Shown here in pieces: positions 33,502-44,283 of a DNA stretch of 64,000 nt. The stretch lies in the NCBI GenBank assembly GCA_024509875.1, contig JAMPIV010008050.1, positions 62,001 to 126,000 of the forward strand, read 5' to 3'. This DNA is from Oreohelix idahoensis (taxonomy: Eukaryota > Mollusca > Gastropoda > Stylommatophora > Oreohelicidae). The notes beneath the pieces are model-generated. The model ran no database searches, had not been told where the DNA came from, and was given only the letters and a program-made list of their open reading frames with translations. Position 1 is the stretch's first letter. Each line of letters opens with the position of its first letter. The position numbers and the translations under genes are program-made.

Positions 33502-35083
33502 TGTAGCCACGGTCAATTAGATTTTAGTTTGAATAAAACTAAGAGGCGAGATGACCGCACGAAGAAAATAGATCACAAAGACACAACATGTGACAAAACT
33601 GACGAGTGGACAGTCCGTGGTACGTGACAGAAAGATTGCATAAGCAGCGTTTTTATATAGGGAAAGTCCCTAACTAAGTTAGAAGACCAGATCATCATGA
33701 CCAGACATGTGAGTTGCATCAGCAGTGGTACTCAAATTATATGAGGAAAGTCCCCAACTAAGTTTAATGTTAATCACTATAATAGGTTTAGAATCGGTCA
33801 CATGCACTTGAAATAATAAAATGTCAGCACGGTTTGACACGAGACAATGTCGGCCAGCCGGCAGAAAGTGCGTGGGAACGGCAGAAAAACAAGTAGGGGT
33901 ATAAAAGGGGCAGATAGGGCAGATAGAGGACGAGCTTGAAGACAACCATGTAGAAGTAGACTGTAGAGAGACGTTAAGACGGTAGTGCTACTCTTCCGGC
34001 CAGAAGAACTTCAAAATTCATAGATAGAAGCAAGTGCATTGAGATCTCTCCCAAAAGACTATCAGTCTCCAACAACCACGCACTATGTTTTTCAATTCAT
34101 GGTTTTTCCAAAATTAGGAGAGGTAACGAATTTATGTACTTTGTGAAATTATACCAGTTCAAACAGAACGCTGAAACATATGTGAAAGTATAGAGAAACA
34201 TTTATCTTCGTAAAAATCGAGAAACGTTAAAAGTGGCGGTTAGCAGAGCAATAGACAAGATATGCTACCAGAGAAATAGACAGTTTATGTTACCAGATAA
34301 ATTGACAATTTAAGTTACCAGAGATTTCAAATAGATGAGAACCGCTGTGGTTGTATTTTGTAAAATGACACAGAAATCCAGCTATTCATACAAGTAAATA
34401 TGGTAGAGCTCAAATGGAAGAAGACAAACAAGACTCAATCACCTGTTACTACTCTTGTGAGAAATGATTAGGAACTATATTATTTGGCTAAACATGTGAA
34501 CAACAGTTGTACTAAAGAAGATCTATGAGAAATGCTGGCAAGCCACATTCAGCCAATTAAACAGCACTACATAACGTTTACTATGTCTTTTTTAAACCAA
34601 TGCATATAACTGTCGTGACGTCACAGCTTTCCTGTTGTAAAGTCAACATCGCCGTAACCTGTATTGGTGTGCGTTCATGTTTGGTGACAATCATTCATTT
34701 AAAACTAAAACTAGTCATCAGCAGGCTACTCAGGAGAACCTGGGAAATAAGGTTTCCATCAGCCTCAATCTTTCAAGACAAATAACAACTCAAGTTGGCA
34801 ACACCGTGTTAAAACTTCACCTCTATACGACTCTTCAAGTAAAGACACATAAGATGATATAATTTAACATTGATACATTTTGAGAACTATCGACAAAAGA
34901 AATTCTCTACTTTTTCATTGAGGAGAAAATACGTCGTCAACAGAAAGAATAATACCTGACAGACTAACAAACACACCGGATGGACTAATCTTCCATTCTA
35001 CTAAAACGAACATTCAACAAATATTAACACTAACACACTAACGAACAGACAGATGAAACAACTAACAGCATTGAACGGCCACA
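33502..35083. mobile_element. Solo LTR-like insertion (family L2) with 4-bp TSD
   Basis: It begins TGTAGCCACGGTCAA and ends TTGAACGGCCACA. The reverse complement of the end is TGTGGCCGTTCAA, so the termini are imperfect inverted repeats with TG...CA. TCCT flanks both sides (33,498-33,501; 35,084-35,087). Removing it restores the family B LINE between the AFDLVSRDGL and KGTVQYAG blocks. No coding domain is visible in the 1,582 bp. It could also be a TIR element, but the TG...CA ends favour an LTR. Confidence 0.75.
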
Positions 35084-35815
35084 TCCTCATGGAATGACTT
35101 TATCATTTCCAGCAAATTAGCAGGGCAGCCTATTTTCAGGAGGATTTTAGTCCATCCCTACTAACCAGGTCAAATGCCTTTGTGAGGTCTATAAAGGCGA
35201 TAAATAAAGGCCTTTTCTGCTCTCTTGATTTTTCCTGAAGCTGGCGGAGAGAAAAGATCATGTCTGTTGTTGATCTACCAGCTCGGAATCCACACTGTGA
35301 CTCTGGATATATGCGCTCAGCTAACTTGTGTTGTCGCACTAAGGTAACTCTGGCAAAAACCTTACCAACAATACTAAGAAGAGAGATGCCGCTGTAGTTA
35401 TTGCATTCACTTCTGTCTCCTTTATTTTTATACAGTGTTACAATCTTGGCATCTCGCATGTCTTCAGGAATAGTTGATTTAATCAAATGCTGTAAGAGCA
35501 TGCAATTACATCCCCTGATAGGGTGCTGCGCCAGTAATAGTTACAGACATTCGTAAATGGGTGTGTGCATAGAATAGACGGATTGAAGTAGTAGGACATC
35601 GATTACTAGTGTGGAACTGATGACAAGAACTAGACATGACGTCAGCGGAACATGACATCAGAATAATATGCTGGCAATAGATAGAGCACACATTGAGAAA
35701 ACCTGTTGATAGTTTCACAAGGCAGTTCTTAATTCTTATTCTAGAATCTCCAGGGTACGAGAAAGGGATCCCGTTACACGCCCATTGAGGCATTTTGGGG
35801 AATATGGTATTAGGT

Positions 35816-37530
35816 TAGGGTTCCCATTCGTCCCGTTTTTCCCGGGACAGTCCCGTTTTTTAAATAAAATGTCCCGGTGTCCCGAATTTATTCCAAATGT
35901 CCCGCTTTTTAAGGGTCCTTCCTGAAAAAAAAAATCTTTGGGTAACGGATTTTATTCCGTGTTTTAGTAGTGTTACAGTGGAAGTGTTACAGAAGTCAGA
36001 TCTCCTTAAAAAGTTTATTGCTATATCAGCAGATAATACAAATACAAACTGTGGTGGAAAGAAGAGAAAGGGACAGAATAATCTGTACTTCAAAATGCAA
36101 GAAAACACTGTGAACAATTTAATTGATATTGGTTGTCCTGCACATGTGATGCATAATGCTGTGCAGACTGCTGCGGATTGCTTACCTATTGATCTTCAGT
36201 TAATAATTAACAAGATTTACCAGCATTTCCATATTTATTGTGTACGAGTTGAGGAACTCAAATCATTTTGCGAATTCACCAATACAGAATATAAAACTGT
36301 TTTGGGTAACAGCAAGACAAGATGGTTCTCTCTCTTGCCTGCAGTCCAGAGAGTTATTGACATTTTCCCTGCATTGAAGTCATATTTCCTTTCCATTCAC
36401 AAATGTCCTACCAATCTCAAAAATTTCTTTGAAAATTCACTTTCAATTACACTCCTGCATTTCATTGCCAGCAAGTTAAAAACCTTTTCTGATACCATCA
36501 AATGTGTTGAAAAGCAAGAGACAACAGTAATTGAAGTGAAGGATGAAGTAAACAAACTGGTGGAAAAATTAAACTACAGGAAGGCAGAAAAGTTTCTTAC
36601 CACTACTGTGAGAAATCAGTTGCAAGAATTAGAAAAAGAAGGACACATAACAGTTGAAAAGTTTCAAAGCTATGCAGTAGATTTCTATGACACCTGCATT
36701 GAATATATTCAGGAGTGGTGTACACCATTTCTTACGCCTCTTCAGTCTATGGATTGGATCAATTTGAGGGGAAAGGAGTCTGTGACTTGGAAGAACATCC
36801 AAGAAAGCCACATATTCATGAAGACAGTGTCACCAAATTTTACTGTGAATGTAAGAGGACTTATTTGATGAGTTTGCATGTGTAAAAATATATTGTGAAA
36901 GCAAATTTGATGTGTGGAGTGAACTGAAGGATCAAAGTGTCAGTGAAAAATGGTGTGAGATGTTCACTTATTGTACAAAGCAGGATATAAATGCTGAGAA
37001 CCTGAAATGCCTAGTTAGTTTTTGTTTGGCACTGCAAGGATCCAATGCAGCTGTTGAACGTATTTTTTCATTAATAAATGCGCTTTGGACAGACGACAAA
37101 AACAGACTTAAAATTGAGACAGTGAAAGCTTTATCCGTTATAAAGACCCATTTTAAGGATTTCTCTTGTGCTGAGTTCTATGTCCAAATATCAGAAGAAA
37201 AAAAAACTTCTTGAACAGGCCCATAAATCTGATAAATATTCTGATGAATCTGAAATATAAACTTGACTATTGTGTATTTTTTAAAGGTGCGATTTTTCTA
37301 ATTAAGTATGTTTGTAATTTAGAATTCTTTTTTAAAGTGGAAGTTGTGTTAGTTAATGTGTATTTTTATACCAGTATCTTATTTTAAGTGCAACATATAA
37401 TATATAATATATTTATTTGTGCTTTACCTTAATTTTTAACATGTCCCGTTTTTTTACAAAATGTCCCGGGTTTTTTAGGTAAAAATTTGGAAATGTCCCG
37501 GTTTTTAAACAAAACATTATGGGAACCCTA
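35816..37530 (+). mobile_element. hAT transposon with TAGGGTTCCCAT termini
   Basis: The left end is TAGGGTTCCCAT and the right end ATGGGAACCCTA, a perfect 12-bp inverted repeat. The 8-bp flanks TATTAGGT (35,808-35,815) and TATTGGGT (37,531-37,538) differ at one base. Both subterminal regions carry repeated (a)tGTCCCG(g/t)ttt motifs: at least five on the left (35,835-35,910) and three on the right (37,441-37,505). These are probably transposase-binding repeats. The 1,715-bp element contains a damaged, N-terminally deleted transposase. Confidence 0.9.
35980..37214 (+). pseudogene. hAT transposase, N-terminally deleted and frameshifted
   Basis: The main ORF ends at 36,868; its hAT-like part starts near 35,980 (KSDLLKKFIAISADN). 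Features are ISADNTNTNCGGKK (the usual D..N.N.xGG region), IGCPAHVMHNAVQTAADCL, and a long helical region with TRWFSLLPAVQRVI. A one-base shift near 36,858 moves the frame to 36,861-37,214. There the C-terminal dimerisation region appears (GSNAAVERIFSLINALW then NRLKIETVKALSVIK). The BED zinc finger and the first catalytic block are missing: only about 160 bp separate the terminal repeat from the hAT-like sequence. It is therefore a non-functional transposase. Confidence 0.85.
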
Positions 37531-37952
37531 TATTGGGTCCATATTTTCATGACCACCTGCAGGGTTGATGTGGCCAGGATCACGCCGGCCGCAAGGTTAA
37601 GAGAGGTAGAGGGAAAAAACGGGGAAGAGAGCTTGAGACAGACAGGAATGCAAGAAAGACCTTGAGATGATGGCACGCGGCAGGAGGACATGGCAAAAAT
37701 TTGTTGAAGGCCTTTGCTCCCAGAAGATCTAAAGGATAATTAATGAAGTTTATGAATGATAGGATAGCTAGCCTCATGCCGAACCATACATCATAATAAT
37801 ATAATAGTTGCCCATCGCAAGCGATGATGGCGACAGCTTCAGACTTGAGTTGTGACACATCTGTGCCGTGATCTCATGTGGCTGATTAGTCCTATTTTGT
37901 CCCTACAGGCCCTGCCACATACGGGGCACACATGGTTAGAGTCGATAATATA

Positions 37953-39160
37953 CTAGCCGCCATTAAAAACGCATCGCATTAGTTTATGAACCACAACTCG
38001 TTGTGCTAAATTTAATATAAATGAAACCACTGATTTTACATTTCTGATCCATTTACTAACCCAAATTTGCTGTATTATTAAACATGAGACAATTCAGAAC
38101 CGGCTCCTAAGCAGTTGTCAACCCTAGGTGTAAAAACAAAAGTCGCACTCACTGTCATTCAGTCACAGCCATCATTAATACCGTGTATGACCCCCTACAG
38201 CATCAATACAGGCTTGGCATCGGCGTCTCATGCTATTGCAGAGGGTCTCGAAAAATGTTTGGGGTATGGCGTTCCATTCTGCAATGAGTGCTCGCTGGAG
38301 ATCATTCACATTGTTGATGTCATACTGGCGGACCCTTCTGTTCAGTTCATCCCATGCGTGTTCAATCGGATTCATGTCAGGAGAGTTTGCAGGCCAATCC
38401 AGTACAAGATTTCTCCTATCAGCAAAGGAGACATTAAACCGGCTTTCATCGGAGAACATTGTTGATCTACATCCCGCTCTTGGACGACGAATATTAAGGA
38501 TAGGACTGATGTTGGGACGTCTGTTTTGCAAGCCAGCGGCGCGAAGTCTCCGTCGCACAGTGTTTGCGCTGACAAGTCTCCGAGTGCCAGGTGTATGAGC
38601 TGCTGTCTGAGTTGCTGTTTGGAAGCGATTGCGCAGATGTAACAATAGAATTTGGCGATCTTGAGCTAGTGTTGTTACACGAGGTTGACCAAGCCTGGGA
38701 TGGTCATTGGTGGTACCTGTCGCCCGAAATCGCTGGTTCAGCCTCACTATAGTGGACTGGTCACAATTGAAATGTCTGGCAACTTCTCTGGTCGCCATTC
38801 CACTGCTGAGCATACCAACAGCTTGCCATCGCTCTTGTGACGACAGTCGAGGCATGACAAAAACATTAACAGACTTTCTTTCGATGAAAACAGATAATGG
38901 CGTTTTACTTGCTGAAACTTTACTAATGCGTGTGCCAAATTTCAATGTGATTCGACTTTTAATAAAGTCAGAATTTATCAAAAACCTTCTTTTGCACGTG
39001 AAGCACGCAAAATTTGAAGTAAACATCACATCGACAGTCAAGTGGGAATACATGAACTTCATCACTTGCACACTTTCGGGGTTTGAAAATCGCTCACTTG
39101 CATAAACATTTCAACAGTGAAAACATGTCACGATTTCGATGCGTTTTTAATGGCGGCTAG
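37953..39160 (-). mobile_element. Tc1-type transposon, internally deleted
   Basis: Perfect inverted termini of 24 bp run from 37,953 (CTAGCCGCCATTAAAAACGC) and end at 39,160. A TA target duplication lies at 37,951-37,952 and 39,161-39,162. The element carries a minus-strand transposase relic. It sits exactly at the 5' junction of the LINE insertion that spans 39,163-40,241, so it is younger than that LINE. Confidence 0.9.
38175..38857 (-). pseudogene. Tc1-like transposase with internal deletion
   Basis: The natural start is probably the methionine of MPRLSSQERWQAVGMLSSG near 38,857; upstream codons to 39,071 are leader. A helix-turn-helix follows (TREVARHFNCDQSTIVRLNQ), then a second HTH (SANTVRRRLRAAGL). 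FSDESRFNVSF carries the first catalytic Asp. The next residues are LDWPANSPDMNPIEHAWDEL, with the final acidic residue region. The 100 or so residues normally between these blocks, including the second catalytic Asp, are missing. The frame is otherwise open to the conserved C-terminus GGHTRY. It is inactive but in frame, so the deletion may be inherited from a non-autonomous subfamily. Confidence 0.88.
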
Positions 39161-39162
39161 TA

Positions 39163-40241
39163 TATATGAATGAATTGGCTAGGAAGAGGAAGATTCAAGA
39201 GAACTAACTTTGTGGCCCAAGCAAAAGAAAAAAATAGCAAAAATACCATGCTAGCAAGCTCAGTTGCAAAGAAAATATCAACAAGCACAACTATCCCACT
39301 GTGGAAAACAAGATGATTTCCTGATATTCCAGGCCTTGGAAGTAAGGGAACACAGACAGAAACACAAAGAAAGTGTATAGGAACCAAGTATATTGATCAA
39401 AAATTCCCAGCAAAGCTTTGGACACATGCATATACTGATGGTTCAGCAAAAAATGCAGTTGAAAATGGGGGTGCTGGTATCCTCATACAATTAAAGAATA
39501 GAATACACTCTATGGCAATTGCCACTGACAAATACAGCAATAACTTCAGTGCTGAAGCAAAAGCCCTGAAACAGGCAGCGGAAACTCTTATTGAATGCAA
39601 AGCGCAGGCGGAAAAACAGATAGTAATCTTTACAGATGCCCTCTCAGTAATAACAGCGCTGAAGAGCCACCATGCTAAACGATTGAAAGATCTGATAATC
39701 TCCCTTGAAAGACTGGCCAAATGCTTCAACAAGTGCACAATCCAGTGGATACCAGCCCATTGCAACATACCAGGAAATGAGGAGGCAGACAAACTTGCTA
39801 AGGAAGGAGGTGCCTTACAACAAAATGATATAGAGACAACTTACGCAATAGCAAAGACTACTATAAAAGCTACATTCAAGTCCAAATGGGAAAGAGAGCA
39901 CCCGGACCATTTGAAAAATGACGCATTTCATCAACTATCCAGGAAAGAACAGGTCATCATTTTTCGGCTACGGACTGGGCACAACAGATTGAGATACCAT
40001 CTATACCACAAATACAAAATTGGTGCAACAGATCTCTGCACCTGCGGTACCAGCCCGATGACAGTCGAACACCTGCTGCAATACTGCCCAACCTACAGTA
40101 ATGAACGGAGTAGCATATGGCAACAACCCACTTCTGTCAATGAAAAACTGTTTGTAGATGTCGGGAACCTTGAGTTGACTACTGCCTTTATTAGAGTCAT
40201 AAATGTGGAAGTTTGAAGGCGAACGAGGAAGAAGAAGAAGA
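39163..40241 (+). pseudogene. 5'-truncated LINE (family G) with RNase H domain
   Basis: The frame opens at about 39,317 (a TGA at 39,314 breaks it upstream) and ends at 40,216. It encodes an RNase H domain: HAYTDGSAKN with the first catalytic Asp (near 39,440), SAEAKALKQAAE with the Glu, IFTDALSVITAL with the second Asp, and IQWIPAHCNIPGNEEADKLA with the C-terminal His/Asp. A Cys-rich end follows, DLCTCG...VEHLLQYCP, typical of I/Jockey-like LINE tails. The 3' end reads GGCGAACGAGG then (AAG)n. A 32-bp direct repeat (37,919-37,950 and 40,242-40,273) is its target-site duplication. RT and endonuclease are absent. Confidence 0.88.
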
Positions 40242-40720
40242 ATACGGGGCACACATGGTTAGAGTCGATAATAGTGTTGCTGTGCATTCTGACCTTTCTT
40301 GCAGCACGCTTGCCTTCTGCCTTATCAGCTAAATTCTGTTCTGCAATGCGAGCGCCTTGAGTAATGTTTGTCCGCCAGGCAGAGCGATCCTGTGCGAAAG
40401 TATCCCAGGAGGAGACATCGATTTTGAAGCTGCTCAGCGATGCCTTCAGTGTGTCTTTGAAGCGTTTCTTTTGTCCCCCTACTGTTCGCTTACCCATGGA
40501 GAGTTCGCTGTACATCAACTGCTTTGGGAGGCGTTTTTCGGGCATGCGAACAACATGTCCGGCCTATCTAATTTGGATCCTCTGCAGCAATATGTAGATG
40601 TTTGAGATATCTGCTCTGTTGAGGACCTCAGAATTAGATACTCTATCATGCCACTTGATCCTGAGAATCCTGCGAAGACAGCTAATTTGGAAATGATTAA
40701 GCTATTCTTCGTCCTTTGTT

Positions 40721-41247
40721 GCGAAACATTTTGTGCGTCAAATTGGAAGTCTCATTTGAAAGTATTTGTGGCACAGAAATGCATCGGTATAGGTGATTTT
40801 TGTGTTGTTATGTGATGACGTACTTTGTATACATTCGAGCTGTGAGATATTATCGTCTTGTTTATGACCGAGAAAGGCAGCATTTCAGTGTCAGAAAAGT
40901 GGACCATAAATGTATAGATACTTTGTGTAAATTGTATAGAGGTCTACTATTATTTTAAGTGCTGGGACTTGCGTTATAATGAGTAACAAATGTGGAGGAA
41001 TGTCGTTGTATAGCTATTTATAAATCGAACGAGGCACAGAATTAAATACGCCTTTTTGTGAAGAATACTGTGTGGTTGAATTGCATATGAAACTTATGGA
41101 TTGTTTCTTATCAATGGATATTGAACACACTGTGAAGCTGTCTGTATAACAAAGTGATGGGATCGGTAAAATACAGCTCGTATTTGATGTTAAGAGCAAC
41201 TGGTCAGCGTTTATCGCAATCATGTTTATTTGATTGAACATTTTAAC
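40721..41247. other. No recognised gene
   Basis: AT-rich. A 75-residue minus-strand ORF has no recognisable domain. It is the flank between the LINE tail and the second L1 solo LTR. Confidence 0.5.
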
Positions 41248-41252
41248 ACATG

Positions 41253-43226
41253 TGTGACGAAATGGACGACCTCTTCACGATCTTTGGGTCTCTCCGGAAG
41301 TATCGGTACATTTGTGGTACTGAATTTTATTATGTGCTGTCAATTATCGCACTTTTCTTTCTCTCTTTCTTTCTTCCCTCGTTATTTGCTGCTCAGTAGC
41401 AGATATTTGATTGTATCAAATCACCCTGTAGGTGATAAATATCACATTTGCAGGAACGTGAAGACTAGATTCATAATTCCTATTTGTTAACCAGACCTTT
41501 TATTGGAGAACCAAATAAGACTTATAAAGCACAGGAACTCTTTACCTTTTAATAAGGAACACCGGGACTAGGAAACTGAAGAAAGTCGGAGTCATAAAGG
41601 GAATCTATTGTAGAATTACAGCATCCCAGACGTGTGTAAGTGAACGATTGGTCTCTTTTATTCATCTGTGCAACAAGTCTGTAGCCAGGATTGGCGTAAG
41701 TTGTGATTTACATTTCATATTTTATTACTAACATGGGAATTAACATACATATATGTATATATTACTACGTGAAGTTTAATGTGTGAAACTCGCTATTGGG
41801 TGTATAAGTCATTTGGGGCTGGCAACCTCAGTATCTAGAATGATGATACATGAACCACCACTGCACGGGCTGGTGATTGCTTTATTGATAGTTTCGTAAA
41901 GAGAACTAAAAAGCATAAAGTAGTTCCAGGTTCCATATGGAGCAGGGAGGGAAGATGAAAGAAATAATGTACATTCTAAGTATAATACTTACGTTTTCAG
42001 TGTAAACGCCCCTATAAACATATTCACTTTAAAATTAATGTAAGTTTTCAAGCTTTAAACCAGTGTATATGTCTATGTGAAAATATTCATTTTAAATTAA
42101 TAGATGTTTCAAACTTTTCCATAAGTGTAAATATAAATGAAACAAATGAATTTAAATTGTGAACACTTTTCAAACAGTGGAGATGTAAATGTAAAACATA
42201 TTCTATCTGTACGTTTAATCTTTTCATTTAAATGTAATGTAAAGCAAACGCTATTCAGTTCAAATGAAAAGGAAGTTTTATCCCGAGGGATTAAATTTAA
42301 TTCTCATCAAGAGTAAATTCTGACATGGGATGGTAGAATAGAAGAAAAAAAAAGGGGGGGGGGGGGGGACACATAACTATGAGTCGGAGAACGCCATACT
42401 CAGAAGAGAGTTTCGTTTCTATTTCTATTACCAGTTATTGGTGGTATCAGCAGAAAGTACTATTTCTTAAACCAAGTGAAGGTAGATGTGGACTGACGTT
42501 TTGCAAGACGCCATCATAAGAGGGTCTTATAGACAGACGCAGAATCAGCTTAGCCGTTACTCCTTGATGTTCTGGGAACGTGCGGCACCTGAACTTTGAC
42601 CAGAGACGAGCGAGAGCAGAGTGAAAGGAACTGACCCAGCGGGAGAAGAAACTACCAGTGGCAGCTAAGTGAAAATATCCGCTGCCAAAAGTGACCTCTT
42701 TTATTCAGTTATATCCCAATCAAGTGATGAAACCTTTTCCATAACTATTCAAATTGTTTTCCAACTGTTAAAACCTAAAGTGATTATTAAATTTTGTTAT
42801 TTGTAATGATATAAATTTAACTTCGATTCAATCCTTTTACATGTACTACATGTTTGTCTCAGTCAAAGTTATCAAACGCACACTCTAAACAGAGCTATAT
42901 GCATTATACTAATAATTCCACTGATTAACTCAGGGGTGGGTGCTTAACGAGCTAAAATAAACCATTGCTTAAGTCCTTCATAAAAGTGTTCGCAGATTAT
43001 AGAATTAACGTGCTTACGTGCTTAGCGACAGCCAGCATTGTTTTCGCTTATCTGAATATCTTGTGAAGACTCCCATGCGATATAAGCTTTACTACTCTTC
43101 TATCTACATTTCTGCCAAGAGTAATCTTGTGTAAAGATAGACTCCATTGAAGCCTATAATAGATACTCTTGACTTTTGGCCCCTGTTGGACCACTACTGC
43201 AAAACAAGGGAGACAGTACCGTCACA
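41253..43226. mobile_element. Solo LTR (family L1), copy 2
   Basis: Ends TGTGACGAAATGG and ...GTACCGTCACA match copy 1 at 30,516-32,804. The left flank is ACATG (41,248-41,252). The right flank reads ACATG once the 636-bp hAT MITE inserted at 43,229 is removed. The target duplication is therefore perfect. Compared with copy 1 it has an extra pyrimidine-rich block at about 41,315-41,405 and a G homopolymer near 42,355. It lacks several hundred bases present in copy 1. No coding domain. Confidence 0.9.
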
Positions 43227-43228
43227 AC

Positions 43229-43864
43229 CAGTGGCGTATTCTCTATGTGTGCTGTGCGTGCTGCGCACACCTATGCCCGAAGGAAAATAAAAATTTAATG
43301 TATTATTCTATAAAATATTTCTCTTATAATGTTCTGCTTTCGGACCGCACGAATCAGGATAACGGATTTTCCCGCATAGAATCTACGAGTATATCTAGTT
43401 TCAGTTTCCCAGACGCGTTTTATAGTGCAGTTTTTTTGGTTGGTAGCAATAGCCCGAAGTTTCTCGGGTAATTCCGTCACTATGCGTGCTGCACCTTTCG
43501 GATTTACGTTTGAAGCCTGGTTTGTGTGGATCGGGGTCATGGCCAGATACGTAAATACAATATGAACATGCGTGCGGTGGTCTTGCAGCTCTCGAGTTGT
43601 AAAAATCGGCTGTGTCCGTCCAGTGTTTTTTTGTGATTAATTTTTGTTAGTTGCCGGGAATGCAAATTATTACAGTGACAGTGAGTTTCAAGTTGTAAGT
43701 TAATTAGTATTTCGGAGATAATTGACATATACCCCTAATAACTATCGTTGCGTAATTGAATATAGTTGGTTTTTAAATTAAGAGGGGAAGAAGTTAAATA
43801 GTAGGCGTACATATTCATTTTAAGTAGCAGCACGCCTAGCTCGCATTACCAGGATACGCCACTG
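43229..43864. mobile_element. Non-autonomous hAT element with 8-bp TSD
   Basis: The ends are CAGTGGCGTATTC and ...GGATACGCCACTG. An exact 8-bp duplication GTCACAAC lies at 43,221-43,228 and 43,865-43,872. It landed on the last six bases of the L1 solo LTR plus two flanking bases. The ORFs inside (43,169-43,471 plus; 43,540-43,295 minus) have no transposase motif. Confidence 0.9.
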
Positions 43865-43872
43865 GTCACAAC

Positions 43873-44283
43873 ATGTCTAGACTTTTATTAATAATTACTT
43901 CGAGCCATACAATTGCTGAGTTGAAGATCAGCTACTTAGCTCTTTTACTTAGCTCTTAACATCCCCTTTTGGGCTCAGCGATCAACCTGTGGATAAAGGC
44001 AGTCTTTAATGTAGGGTACTGATGCACGTAAATCAAGCACAGTGACATCAGGTAATATAGACTTTAATAAACAATGTTTGCCTAAGACGGACAGATTCTA
44101 ATGGTATGATGGAATAATACTGAGCAGTGATGAAAAGAATAGATACAAGTGACACAAACTCGGTGAGGAAACGATATGACTATGAATAAGCCTCACGTTG
44201 AGGAGACCAGATAATAACGTCACAAAGCAAGCTTTCTTTTGGAATCAGCAGGACAAGAAAACTAAAGTAGACCTACAAATATA
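43873..44283. other. No recognised gene
   Basis: Flanking sequence between the MITE and the satellite array; I see no ORF or repeat. Confidence 0.5.

Larger units (their letters stand above)
30068..35510 (-). pseudogene. LINE (family B), copy 2, split by two LTR-like insertions
   Basis: Minus strand. The RT N-terminal part, 35,501-35,136, shows PEDMRDAKIVTLYKNKGDRS, SGISLLSIVGKVFARV, ESQCGFRAGRSTTDM and AFIDLTKAFDLVSRDGL. After an insert (33,502-35,083) the frame resumes with DMKGTVQYAGS. It continues through GVKQGCVLAPTLFG (about 33,445-33,400), the intact polymerase box LLFADDA (FADD at 33,250-33,239) and YHFTYLGCTI. A second insert (30,516-32,804) precedes the tail: ILGISWKDKVTNVEML, LRWLDHVRRMEDGRIPKD and KRTVGRPQLRFK. 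The 3' end is GACTGAAGGGGCTATTATTATTA on the minus strand (near 30,070-30,090). The 5' half with the endonuclease is missing. Frameshifts are present. Confidence 0.88.
35525..37740 (+). pseudogene. LINE tail (family A), copy 2, interrupted by hAT
   Basis: 35,525-35,807 resembles 2,513-2,730 of the first family A copy: ttcgtaaatgggtg, agaatagacggattgaagt, cacacattgagaaaacctgt. After the hAT insertion the tail resumes at about 37,545-37,740 with gagagcttgagacagacagg, cttgagatgatggcacg and gttgaaggcctttgctcc. It covers only the 3' end of the ORF, and frames are broken. Confidence 0.82.
37785..40720 (-). pseudogene. LINE tail (family C), interrupted
   Basis: The minus-strand LINE tail between about 40,720 and 40,274 reads LRRILRIKWHDRVSNSEVLN, GHVVRMPEKRLPKQLMYSEL, KRTVGGQKKRFKDTLKASL and DRSAWRTNITQGARIAEQN. 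The rest of the 3' end lies at 37,785-37,950, with a TTATATTATTATG-type tail (minus strand). The 2.3 kb between them is a later insertion with a 32-bp target-site duplication. Related to family B by the shared tail motifs but clearly diverged. It is truncated upstream of the tail, so RT is absent. Confidence 0.8.
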
